A stretch of 64,000 nt of DNA from Hymenobacter negativus (GTDB lineage Bacteria > Bacteroidota > Bacteroidia > Cytophagales > Hymenobacteraceae), in the NCBI RefSeq assembly GCF_016056375.1, contig NZ_JAEDAE010000003.1:310001-374000 (forward strand), written 5' to 3'. Below, in pieces: positions 34,648 through 42,656 of this stretch (positions are counted from its first letter, which is position 1; every line of letters starts with the position of its first letter). A model generated the notes under the pieces. The model was not told where the DNA came from. It did no database searches and saw nothing but the letters and a program-made list of their open reading frames with translations. Made by a program: the position numbers and the translations under genes.

Positions 34648-35814
34648 GTGTCTGGTTTTCCCGAAAATATTCTCGACTACGACGTCGCCATCATCGGTGC
34701 CGGGCCGGCGGGCACGGCCTGCGCGCTGGCTTTGCGCCACAGCGGCCTGCGCGTGGCCCTGCTCGACAAGGCCCAGTTCCCGCGCGACAAGGTGTGCGGC
34801 GACGCCGTGCCCGGCCAGGCCTTCAAGGCTCTGCGCCAACTCGACCCCGCCTTCGTGGATGAATTATGGCAGCTGCAGCCGCGCGACGACGTGCGCGACT
34901 CCCGCCTCGTGGCTCCCAGCGGCGCCGGCCTCACGCTGCAATGGAAGCTGCCTAGCTTCAACAGCCCCCGCGAAACCTTCGACGCGGCTCTGCTGGGTTT
35001 GGTGCGGGCCCATTCCGACACCACTATTCTGGAAAACACGGGTCTTAAAGGCCTGGAGGTGATGCCCGAGGCCGTGCGCCTGCACCTGGCCGAAGGCGCC
35101 GAGCTGACCTGCGGCGTGGTAATAGGTTGCGACGGCGCCAACTCCGTGGTGGGCCGCAAGCTGCTGCCCGCCCCGCTCGACCGCGCCCACCACTGCGCCG
35201 GCGTGCGGGCCTACTACGAAAACGTGGGCGGCGCCAGCAGCGGCACCACGGAGTTCTTTCTCAGCAGCGACTACCTGGCTGGTTACGTGTGGCTGTTTCC
35301 GGTGGGGGAGGGGCGCTGCAACGTGGGCCTGGGCATGTTGTCCGAAATTGTGTCGGAACACAAAGTCGACCTCAAAGAGACGCTGACCCACGTGCTGGCC
35401 ACCCACCCCGAGCTGGCCGGCCGCTTTGCCCAGGCCCGGCAATTGGGGCCCATAGTGGGCTTCGGTCTGCCGCTGGGCGGGGGGCGCACTCGGCGCATTA
35501 GTGGCGGCCGGTTCATGCTGTGCGGCGACGCGGCTTCGCTGATTGACCCCCTTCAGGGCCACGGCATCGATACGGCTATTCAGAGCGGAATACTAGCGGG
35601 CGCGCAGGCTGCGTCCTGCTTTGAAAAACAAGATTTCAGCGCCGAATTCATGCGGCAGTATGATGCGCGCGTAGAGCATAAAATCGGCCGGAAGCTGGCC
35701 AAAAGCTACCGCCTCATGCGCTTCCTCAGCAACAAAGCGTGGCTGGTGAATGCGGCCGTGTGCCTGGCCCGCGTGCCGGGGCTCAAACCGTGGGTGCAGA
35801 AGGCAATTGGATAG
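34648..35814 (+). CDS. Geranylgeranyl-reductase-family FAD-dependent oxidoreductase
   Basis: A 388-residue flavoprotein of the geranylgeranyl reductase/halogenase-like group. It shows the FAD dinucleotide motif IIGAGPAGTACALAL (from residue 15), the CGDAVPG segment (about 50-56) typical of this family, the DGANSVVGRKL motif (about 160-170), and CGDAASLIDPLQGHGIDTAI (about 292-311). Family members reduce isoprenoid double bonds in quinone, lipid or chlorophyll side chains. A lycopene- or menaquinone-related role is possible but not shown here. The GTG start was chosen because it begins just before the fold and follows a -7 box; an ATG at 34570 gives an unsupported extension. Confidence 0.82.
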   Translation: MSGFPENILDYDVAIIGAGPAGTACALALRHSGLRVALLDKAQFPRDKVCGDAVPGQAFKALRQLDPAFVDELWQLQPRDDVRDSRLVAPSGAGLTLQWKLPSFNSPRETFDAALLGLVRAHSDTTILENTGLKGLEVMPEAVRLHLAEGAELTCGVVIGCDGANSVVGRKLLPAPLDRAHHCAGVRAYYENVGGASSGTTEFFLSSDYLAGYVWLFPVGEGRCNVGLGMLSEIVSEHKVDLKETLTHVLATHPELAGRFAQARQLGPIVGFGLPLGGGRTRRISGGRFMLCGDAASLIDPLQGHGIDTAIQSGILAGAQAASCFEKQDFSAEFMRQYDARVEHKIGRKLAKSYRLMRFLSNKAWLVNAAVCLARVPGLKPWVQKAIG

Positions 35815-35963
35815 CAAGCTGAAGTTGGTGGCCCATGGCACAGCGACAGTTTTAATGTGCTTTTAATCTATTTGGGCTAAGAATAAGCCGTTTTGAGCAG
35901 CCGCGTACGGATGAGGTTCGTACAAGCAGGCACCTCATTCACTGTTCCTTATTCCTGCTCATT

Positions 35964-36971
35964 ATGGCTAATCGACTCTCACCGGCCGCAGCCGGCTTTG
36001 CTTCGCTGCCCCGTTTCGCGCGCCTGACGGCCGCCGCCGGGCTTCTGGTCCTGCTGCCGGGTTGCTCCAAAGATGACGACACGCCGGCCGTCACCAATCC
36101 CGCTCAAATCTCCGTGCGGCAAGCCGGCATCTATCCCGAAGGCATTCAGTGGGACGAAGCCAACAAGCGCTTCTACGTGAGTTCCCGCGCCAAAGGCACC
36201 GTGGGCACCGTGCGCGACGACAGCACCTACACGGAGTTTGGTAAGGATTCCAAGCTGATTTCCACTATCGGCCTCAACCTCGATGCCTCGCGCTCGCGCC
36301 TGCTGGCGGCCGTGTCCGACAACGGCTTTAATCCCAGCGTGGTGAATGCCCCGACCAAAGGCAAACTGGCCGCCCTGGCCATCTTCAACACGAGCACCGG
36401 CGCGCTGAGCAGCTTCGTGGACTTAGGCGGCCTGGCCGACCCTGGGAGGAACCCCAACCACTTCGCCAACGACATTGCCGTAGACAAAGACGGCAACGCC
36501 TACATCACCGACAGCATGTCGCCTATTATCTACAAGGTTGATTTGCAAGGCAAAGCCACGGTTTTTCTGGAAAACAGCCAACTCAGCGGCGGCTCCGGCT
36601 TTGGCCTTAACGGCATCGTGTACCACCCCGACGGCTACCTGCTCACGGCCAAAACCAGCGACGGCACGCTGTACAAAGTGCCTGTCGGCAATCCCCTCGG
36701 CTTCACTACGGTAGCCAAGACGCAAAGCCTGGTGGGCGCCGACGGCCTGCTGCTGTTCGACAACAACACCCTGCTGGTGGTGGCCGGCAGCCAAGGCACC
36801 GTGTTCCGCATGGCCAGCACCGATGCCTGGGCCAGCACCACGGCCACGGGCAGCTTCGCCACGGGCGCCGTGAGCCCCACCACCATCACCAAGCGCGGCT
36901 CCGACGCCTACGTGCTGTACCCGTACAGCGCCACGGCCCCGCGCTTCCGCATCGTGAAAGCGGCGTTTTAA
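35964..36971 (+). CDS. SMP-30/gluconolactonase-like beta-propeller lipoprotein
   Basis: A 335-residue lipoprotein with lipobox LLPGC (cysteine 34). The mature part is a six-bladed propeller resembling SMP-30/gluconolactonase-type and Bacteroidota 'superoxide dismutase/propeller' proteins: AGIYPEGIQWDEANKRFYVS, NHFANDIAVDKDGNAYITDS, GLNGIVYHPDGYLLTAKTSD and DGLLLFDNNTLLVVAG. Metal-binding acidic residues of true lactonases cannot be verified by eye. It is probably anchored in a membrane facing the periplasm. A strong hairpin follows 22 bases after the stop. Confidence 0.78.
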   Translation: MANRLSPAAAGFASLPRFARLTAAAGLLVLLPGCSKDDDTPAVTNPAQISVRQAGIYPEGIQWDEANKRFYVSSRAKGTVGTVRDDSTYTEFGKDSKLISTIGLNLDASRSRLLAAVSDNGFNPSVVNAPTKGKLAALAIFNTSTGALSSFVDLGGLADPGRNPNHFANDIAVDKDGNAYITDSMSPIIYKVDLQGKATVFLENSQLSGGSGFGLNGIVYHPDGYLLTAKTSDGTLYKVPVGNPLGFTTVAKTQSLVGADGLLLFDNNTLLVVAGSQGTVFRMASTDAWASTTATGSFATGAVSPTTITKRGSDAYVLYPYSATAPRFRIVKAAF

Positions 36972-36993
36972 AACCCGGCTCAAGAAGTAAAAT

Positions 36994-37041
36994 GCGCCCT
37001 TGTGCGTCTGCTGGCCGGTGGCCGGCCGATGCGCAAGGGCG
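36994..37041 (+). terminator. Long hairpin after propeller lipoprotein gene
   Basis: CGCCCTTGTGCGT (36995-37007) pairs with ATGCGCAAGGGCG (37029-37041), with a second small GGCCGG/CCGGCC pairing in the loop. The 3' side has only a few T residues, so termination is likely but not certain. Confidence 0.65.
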
Positions 37042-37128
37042 TTGTAACGTCGGCACATTCCGTAAGTTGAACCGGTACTAGTTACCAGGCAGCCGCTGCT
37101 ATCATCCAGGAAATGAATCAATATCACA

Positions 37129-37887
37129 ATGGCTTTCAGCGACATTGAGCTGCGCGAGTTTCAGCCGCCCCCGGCGCTGGCCGGGTTCGTGGAAAGCTTC
37201 TGGATGCTGGTAAACCACGCCGACGCCGCGCAGCCGATGGTGCTCATTCCCGATGGGAGGATTGACGTGTTTTTTACAAATACTGCGCCCGAAGGCTACC
37301 AGGTGACGTTGCGCGGACTCGATACCCAGCCCAGCGCGCAGGTCATTCCGCCGCACCGGCCCGTGTTTGCCATTAGCCTGAAACTGCTGGCAGCGGAATA
37401 CCTGCTGCCCGTGCGGCTGGCCGGCTTGCTGGAAAGCGGCTGCCCGTTACCGTCCGACTACCTGGGCCTGAGTGCGGCCGACTTGCGCGATTTCGACGGT
37501 TTCTGCGCCAAGGCTGCAACGACTATTGCGCAGCAAATGCCCGCCGAATTAGATGCCCGGAAGCGCAAGCTTTTCGAGCAGCTTTACGCCAGCAATGGCG
37601 CTCTGACCGTGGAAGCCCTGGCCAAAGCGGCGGGCTGGAGCAGCCGGCAAATCAACCGGTACTTCACCCAGCAATTTGGCCTTTCGCTGAAGGCTTACGC
37701 CAACATTCTGCGGTTTCGGGCCTCGCTGCCGCAGCTTAAGGCCGGCCGGCTTTTCCCTGAAGAAAATTTCGCCGACCAAGCCCATTTCATACGCGAAATC
37801 AAAAAGTACGCGGGCGTGGTGCCTAAAGAACTGGCCCGCAACCAGGACGACCGATTTATACAATTATCGGCTTTGCCCGGAAAATAA
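37129..37887 (+). CDS. AraC-family regulator with DUF6597-like sensor domain
   Basis: A 252-residue regulator. Residues about 1-125 match the DUF6597-type sensor (FQPPPALAGFVESFWMLVNH, then LIPDGRIDVFF), and about 150-245 an AraC helix-turn-helix pair (LTVEALAKAAGWSSRQINRY, FTQQFGLSLKAYANILRFR). The second motif is shortened, as usual in this subgroup, with ENFADQAHFIREIKKYAG. It lies 32 bases upstream of a TetX-like monooxygenase gene on the same strand, so it may regulate it. Confidence 0.86.
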   Translation: MAFSDIELREFQPPPALAGFVESFWMLVNHADAAQPMVLIPDGRIDVFFTNTAPEGYQVTLRGLDTQPSAQVIPPHRPVFAISLKLLAAEYLLPVRLAGLLESGCPLPSDYLGLSAADLRDFDGFCAKAATTIAQQMPAELDARKRKLFEQLYASNGALTVEALAKAAGWSSRQINRYFTQQFGLSLKAYANILRFRASLPQLKAGRLFPEENFADQAHFIREIKKYAGVVPKELARNQDDRFIQLSALPGK

Positions 37888-37919
37888 TTTTGTGCTGAAC
37901 TTACGAAACCCGTTCAGCC

Positions 37920-39095
37920 ATGTTATTGCAACACAAACAAGTAGCCATTGTGGGCGGCGGCCCCGGCGGCCTCACCCTGGCCCGCCTGCTCCAGCAGCAA
38001 GGCGCCGCCGTGCGCGTATACGAGCGCGACCGCAGCCGCCGCGAGCGGGTGCAGGGCGGCACCCTCGACCTGCACGACGAATCGGGCCTGGCCGCCCTGC
38101 GCGCCGCGGGCCTGCTCGACGCCTTCCGGGCCCACTACCGCCCCGGTGCCGACCTCCTGCGCCTGACCGATAAACACGCCACCGTAGCCCTCGACCAGCA
38201 CGCCGATGCCTCCGCCGACACGTTCGGCGACGCGGCGTTCCGGCCCGAAATCGACCGCGGCCCCTTGCGCGACATTCTGCTCGACTCGCTGCAGCCCGGC
38301 ACGGTGGTGTGGGATAGCCAGCTGCTGGCGGTGCAGCCGCTGGGCGCCGGCTGGCAGCTCACGTTCCAGGGCGGCGCCACGGCCACGGCGGATATCCTCA
38401 TCGGAGCCGACGGGGCTAACTCCAAAATCCGCCCCCTGCTCACGCCCATTCGGCCCTTTTACTCGGGCGTGACCATAGTGGAGGGCACCGTGTACGACTC
38501 GGCGCAAAACGCGCCCCAGCTGCACGCGCTGACGAAGGGCGGAAAAATCTTTGCGCTTGATGATGCAAAAACCTTGGTGGTAAGCGCCAAAGGTGACGGC
38601 AGCCTGACCTTCTACACCGGCTGCAAAATGCCCGAAACTTGGGCGCGCGACAGCGGCATCGACTTCGCCGACGCGGCCGAAGTGCGGGCCTGGTTCCGGC
38701 AGGGGTTTGCGGGCTGGGATGAAATCTGGCAGGAGCTGTTCGCCAGCGAAACCACCCGTTGTGTGCCGCGGCCGCAGTACTGCATGCCCCTCGACCAAAC
38801 CTGGCCCGCCCAGCCCAATCTCACGATGCTCGGCGACGCGGCCCACCTCATGCCGCCTTACGCCGGCGAAGGCGTGAACATGGCCATGCTCGACGCCCTG
38901 GAGTTAAGCGAGTACTTGACCAGCGAGCTGTTCCCAACCATGCAGGCAGCCATTGCCCACTACGAGCAGGACATGCGCCAGCGTGCCTCGGCAGTAGCCC
39001 AGGAAACCCTGGAGCAGACCGAGCGGCTGCACGCGCCGGGAGCGCTGGGATACCTGGTGGAGCTATTTGGGGCGCCGCATGGCTCCAAGATGTAA
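37920..39095 (+). CDS. TetX-like FAD-dependent monooxygenase
   Basis: A 391-residue group A flavin monooxygenase. Signatures are the dinucleotide motif VAIVGGGPGGLTLARLL (residues 8-24), the GGTLDLHDESGLAALRAAGL segment (about 47-66), closely like TetX, an ADGANSKIRP motif (about 162), and GDAAHLMPPYAGEGVNMAM (about 305-323). TetX hydroxylates tetracyclines; in my by-eye alignment the TetX substrate residues Arg213 and His234 do not appear conserved, so a different aromatic substrate is likely. The AraC gene lies 32 bases upstream. A short GC hairpin lies 20 bases past the stop. Confidence 0.85.
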   Translation: MLLQHKQVAIVGGGPGGLTLARLLQQQGAAVRVYERDRSRRERVQGGTLDLHDESGLAALRAAGLLDAFRAHYRPGADLLRLTDKHATVALDQHADASADTFGDAAFRPEIDRGPLRDILLDSLQPGTVVWDSQLLAVQPLGAGWQLTFQGGATATADILIGADGANSKIRPLLTPIRPFYSGVTIVEGTVYDSAQNAPQLHALTKGGKIFALDDAKTLVVSAKGDGSLTFYTGCKMPETWARDSGIDFADAAEVRAWFRQGFAGWDEIWQELFASETTRCVPRPQYCMPLDQTWPAQPNLTMLGDAAHLMPPYAGEGVNMAMLDALELSEYLTSELFPTMQAAIAHYEQDMRQRASAVAQETLEQTERLHAPGALGYLVELFGAPHGSKM

Positions 39096-39238
39096 CGATG
39101 AGAGTAACTTATACAAGCGCAGCCGAGGCCTATCGCGTGCAGCAGCAACCCCTAATAATTGGATTGCTAGCCCAAGCGAGATACCTCGGCTGCGTTTGGC
39201 TTGGCGTTATTTATCCACTTCAGCTAAACCGGTAACCG

Positions 39239-39246
39239 TACCTTTG
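39239..39246 (+). promoter_or_regulatory. Bacteroidota -7 box (TACCTTTG) upstream of SulP gene
   Basis: An exact TAnnTTTG match, 132 bases before the SulP start and upstream of a strong terminator (39322-39359). No good -33 TTG is seen. Confidence 0.4.
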
Positions 39247-39321
39247 CGCGCACCTACACCCTTCTTGCCTCGCGTTATTTTTAAGCTCACCCCACCCTGA
39301 GAATAGGCCCCAAACCCTAGT

Positions 39322-39359
39322 GCCGCCGCTTCCCGCCGGAAGCGTGCGGCTTTTCTTTT
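39322..39359 (+). terminator. Rho-independent terminator 20 bases before the SulP start
   Basis: GCCGCCGCTTCC (39322-39333) pairs with GGAAGCGTGCGGC (39338-39350) with one bulged T and a 4-base loop, followed by TTTTCTTTT. It could end the transcript of the monooxygenase gene, but it lies downstream of a -7 box and 20 bases before the next ATG, so it may also act as an attenuator. Confidence 0.72.
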
Positions 39360-39378
39360 GCCTTTTTCTCCGCTATTA

Positions 39379-40923
39379 ATGTCTTCGCTTTCCGCTTATT
39401 TCTCGCAATACAAAGCCAATCCTAAAAACGAAATTCTCGCCGGCCTTACCACCGCACTGGCCCTGGTGCCCGAGGTGGTGGCCTTTGCGCTGCTGGCCCA
39501 TATCAGCCCGCTGGTGGGCATTGGGTCGGCATTTGTCATCTGCTTAATCACAAGTGTATTCGGCGGGCGGCCGGGCATGATTTCCGGCGCGGCCGGTTCG
39601 GTAGCGGTGGTCATCGTGGCGCTGGTGGAGCAGCACGGGGCCGAATACTTGTTTCTGGCCGTGGCTCTCATGGGTCTGATTCAAATTGCCATCGGGTTGC
39701 TGAAGCTGGGCAAGTTCATTCGGCTGGTGCCGCAGCCGGTGGTGTATGGCTTCGTGAATGGCCTGGCCGTCATCATCTTCATGGCGCAGCTGGAGCAGTT
39801 CAAGGTGCGCGACGCGGCCGGGGCCGAGCACTGGCTCACCGGTAACGCATTGCTGCTGATGGCGGGGCTGGTGGCCCTCACGATGGCCATTGTGTACTTC
39901 CTGCCGCGCCTCACGAAGGCAGTACCGGCCTCGCTGGTGGCCATCGTCGTCACGTCGGCGCTGGTGATTTTCGGCGGGCTGCAAACCAAAGCGGTGGGCG
40001 ACATTGCCTCCATCGCGGGCGGGCTGCCCAGCCTGCACTTGCCGCAGGTGCCCTTCACCTGGGCCACGTTCGCGCTGGTGCTTCCCTACGCCTTCATTAT
40101 GGCGCTGGTGGGCCTCACCGAAAGCCTGCTCACCCTCACGGTGGTGGACGAAATGACCGATACCCGCGGCCGCGGCAACCAGGACTGCGTGGCCCAGGGC
40201 TTGGCCAACGTGGCCTCGGGCCTGACCGGCGGCATGGGCGGCTGCGCCATGATTGGCCAGACGATGGTCAACCTCGAATCGAGGGGGCGCGGGCGGCTAT
40301 CGGGCGTGGTGGCGGCGGTGGCGCTGGCTTTGTTCGTGGTGGTGGGCGCGCCCGTGATTGAGCGGCTGCCGCTGGCCGCGCTGGTGGGCGTAATGTTCAT
40401 GGTGGTCATCGGCACGTTTGAGTGGGCCAGCCTGCGCATCCTGCGCCGCATGCCCCGCACCGACGTGCTGGTGATGCTACTCGTGACGCTGGTCACGGCC
40501 ATTTCGCAGAACCTGGCGCTGGCCGTGCTGCTGGGCGTGGTGGTGTCGGCCCTGGCCTTTGCCTGGGAAAACGCCAAGCGCATCCGCGCCCGCCACCACC
40601 TCGACGCGGCCGGCGTGAAGCACTACGAAATCTACGGCCCGCTCTTTTTCGGCTCCGTCCAGGCCTTCGGCGAAAAGTTCGACGTAGCCCGCGACCCCGC
40701 CGAAGTCATTATCGACTTCCGCGACAGCCGCGTGGCCGATATGTCGGCCATTGACGCCCTGCACAAGCTCACCGAGCGCTACCACCGCGCCGGCAAAACC
40801 CTGCACCTGCGTCACCTCAGCCCCGATTGCCGCCAGCTACTCAGCAACGCCGGAGCGCTGATTGAGGTGAACGTTGAGGAGGACCCGCAGTATGCTGTGG
40901 TGGGGGAGGAGCGGGCGGGGTGA
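39379..40923 (+). CDS. SulP-family anion transporter with STAS domain
   Basis: A 514-residue SulP/SLC26 transporter. The membrane part (about residues 20-395) has ten or more helices; signature segments include GLTTALALVPEVVAFALLAH near the start and VASGLTGGMGGCAMIGQTMV around residue 283. The STAS domain (about 415-500) follows, with IIDFRDSRVADMSAIDALHK. Substrates in the family are sulfate, bicarbonate or other anions; this one resembles the bicarbonate/sulfate group and is not resolved further. The ATG at 39379 fits the family start. Its stop lies 5 bases from the stop of convergent gltD. Confidence 0.9.
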   Translation: MSSLSAYFSQYKANPKNEILAGLTTALALVPEVVAFALLAHISPLVGIGSAFVICLITSVFGGRPGMISGAAGSVAVVIVALVEQHGAEYLFLAVALMGLIQIAIGLLKLGKFIRLVPQPVVYGFVNGLAVIIFMAQLEQFKVRDAAGAEHWLTGNALLLMAGLVALTMAIVYFLPRLTKAVPASLVAIVVTSALVIFGGLQTKAVGDIASIAGGLPSLHLPQVPFTWATFALVLPYAFIMALVGLTESLLTLTVVDEMTDTRGRGNQDCVAQGLANVASGLTGGMGGCAMIGQTMVNLESRGRGRLSGVVAAVALALFVVVGAPVIERLPLAALVGVMFMVVIGTFEWASLRILRRMPRTDVLVMLLVTLVTAISQNLALAVLLGVVVSALAFAWENAKRIRARHHLDAAGVKHYEIYGPLFFGSVQAFGEKFDVARDPAEVIIDFRDSRVADMSAIDALHKLTERYHRAGKTLHLRHLSPDCRQLLSNAGALIEVNVEEDPQYAVVGEERAG

Positions 40924-40928
40924 GCAAC

Positions 40929-42392
40929 TCAGCTAAACATTCCCACCGCATTCTTACTCGGCAGTGCCGTCTTGCCGGTCAGCAGCAAATCCACTTGCCG
41001 GGCGGCCTCACGGCCTTCCGAGATGGCCCAGACGACCAGTGACTGGCCGCGGCGCATGTCACCGGCCACGAAGATGTTTGGCTGGTTCGTGATGAAGGTT
41101 TTGTCGTCGGCCAGCACGTTGCCGCGTGGGTCCAACGCCAAGTCGGCTCCTAAGCCATCCACGCGAGGGCCGGTGAAGCCCAAGGCCAGTAGCACGCGCT
41201 GGCAGGGGATTTCGCGGTCGGAATCGGGCACTTCCTCGAAGCGTATGCGGCGGTCCATGACGTCGGTTTCCCAGGTCACGTCGCTCACGCGCAGGGCGCG
41301 GAGGCGGCCGGCCTCATCGGCCAGGAATTCCTTGGTGTTGATGCCCCAGTAGCGCTGGCAGCCTTCTTCGTGCGAGGTGCTGCTGCGGAAAATGTGCGGC
41401 TCCTGTGGCCAGGGCGTGTGGGCGGGACGTTCGGTGCCGGGCTGGTGCATGAGGGCAAACTGCGTGACGGACCGCGCCCGCTGGCGGTTGGCCGTACCCA
41501 CGCAGTCGGAGCCCGTGTCGCCGCTGCCGATGACTACCACGTCCTCGCCTTCCACCCAGATGGGCGCATCGGTCAGCGCCAGCTCGCTCACCCGGCGGTT
41601 GTGCTGGGTGAGGTAGTCCATGGCGAAGTGGATGCCCGGCAGCTCACGGCCGGGAATGTTCAGGTCGCGCGGCACGCTGGCCCCGCCAGCCAGCACCACG
41701 GCGTCGAAGTCGCGGCGGAGCTGGGTTAGCGGCAGGTCGCGGCCGATTTCGGTGTTGCAGCGGAACATGATGCCGTCCTCCTTCAGCAGGTCGATGCGGC
41801 GGTCGATGACCCATTTATCCAGCTTGAAATCGGGGATGCCGTAGCGGAGCAGGCCGCCGGGCCGGTCGTCGCGCTCAAACACTGTGACGCTGTGGCCAGC
41901 CCGCGCCAGCTGCGCCGCTGCCGCTAGCCCCGCCGGCCCCGAGCCTACTACGGCCACCGTCTTGCCCGATTTCAGGACCGGCGCGGTGGGCTGCACGTAG
42001 CCTTTCGCGAAAGCAATTTCGATGATGTGCTTCTCGATTTCCTCAATGGCGACCGGGCTGCTGTGGATGCTGAGCACGCAGGCCGCCTCGCAGGGCGCGG
42101 GGCAGATGCGGCCGGTAAATTCCGGGAAGTTGTTGGTGGCGCCGAGAATCTGGTAGGCATCTTCCCATTTCTCATCGCGCACGGCATCATTGAATTCAGG
42201 GATGATGTTGCCTAGCGGACAGCCCGAATGGCAGAACGGAATGCCGCAATCCATGCAGCGGCTGGCCTGCTGGGTGAGCTGGCTTTCGTCGTAGGTGCCC
42301 ACGAACTCGTGGTTGTGGGCCACTCGTTCCTGCGGCGCGGCTTTGGGCGGCAGCTGGCGGGCGAATTCTTTGAAACCGGTGGGGTTGGGCAT
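40929..42392 (-). CDS. gltD: Glutamate synthase small subunit
   Basis: A 487-residue iron-sulfur flavoprotein. The N-terminal cysteines, CMDCGIPFCHSGCPLG and CPAPCEAACVLS (about 41-56 and 96-107), bind the two 4Fe-4S clusters. FAD motif VVGSGPAGLAAAAQLARAGH and GGLLRYGIPDFKLDK (about 150-200) follow, then the NADPH motif VVIGSGDTGSDCVG (about 288). It delivers electrons to GltB, which makes two glutamates from glutamine and 2-oxoglutarate. It lies downstream of gltB on the same strand, with a family C palindrome in the 150-base gap. Confidence 0.95.
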   Translation of the reverse strand: MPNPTGFKEFARQLPPKAAPQERVAHNHEFVGTYDESQLTQQASRCMDCGIPFCHSGCPLGNIIPEFNDAVRDEKWEDAYQILGATNNFPEFTGRICPAPCEAACVLSIHSSPVAIEEIEKHIIEIAFAKGYVQPTAPVLKSGKTVAVVGSGPAGLAAAAQLARAGHSVTVFERDDRPGGLLRYGIPDFKLDKWVIDRRIDLLKEDGIMFRCNTEIGRDLPLTQLRRDFDAVVLAGGASVPRDLNIPGRELPGIHFAMDYLTQHNRRVSELALTDAPIWVEGEDVVVIGSGDTGSDCVGTANRQRARSVTQFALMHQPGTERPAHTPWPQEPHIFRSSTSHEEGCQRYWGINTKEFLADEAGRLRALRVSDVTWETDVMDRRIRFEEVPDSDREIPCQRVLLALGFTGPRVDGLGADLALDPRGNVLADDKTFITNQPNIFVAGDMRRGQSLVVWAISEGREAARQVDLLLTGKTALPSKNAVGMFS

Positions 42393-42424
42393 GTTGACTG
42401 ATTATTTTAATGGCGCAGACGTGG

Positions 42425-42528
42425 GCCTCACCCCCTGACCCCCTCTCCGATGGATAGGGGGAACCGGTTATGCGCTGTTTGTAGTCGACTGGCACCCCTC
42501 TCCCCGGGAGAGGGGCCGGGGGTGAGGC
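42425..42528. repeat. Dispersed palindrome, family C, copy 1
   Basis: GCCTCACCCC (42425-42434) pairs with GGGGTGAGGC (42519-42528); the stem continues with CCCCCTCTCC and [13 protein letters not shown] segments. It lies in the gltB-gltD intergenic space. A second copy is at 47254-47359, upstream of gltB. Confidence 0.85.
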
Positions 42529-42542
42529 ACCACATGAGGGCA

Positions 42543-42656
42543 TTACCTCACCTCCGCATACCGTGCCTTTTGCAGCACCTTCTTATACTCGCTCGGAAAC
42601 ACCTTCACGAACTTCCCGGCTTCCTCCGGCCAGTTTCCCAGCAGGAACGCGCCGAC
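42543..42656 (-). other. gltB: In-frame GltB C-terminal tail behind an amber codon
   Basis: Past the TAG at 42657-42659 the gltB frame continues for 37 sense codons to TAA at 42543-42545. The peptide reads VGAFLLGNWPEEAGKFVKVF, then PSEYKKVLQKARYAEVR, the typical end of a GltB chain (NW, KFVKVFP, YKKVL). So this is genuine former or still-expressed coding sequence. A CAG to TAG change would explain the stop in one step. Alternatives are a sequencing error or readthrough. Confidence 0.85.

Noticed and set aside
37920..39095. Calling the monooxygenase tet(X)
   Set aside because: Overall similarity is strong, but key drug-contacting residues seem changed, so the gene symbol is not justified.
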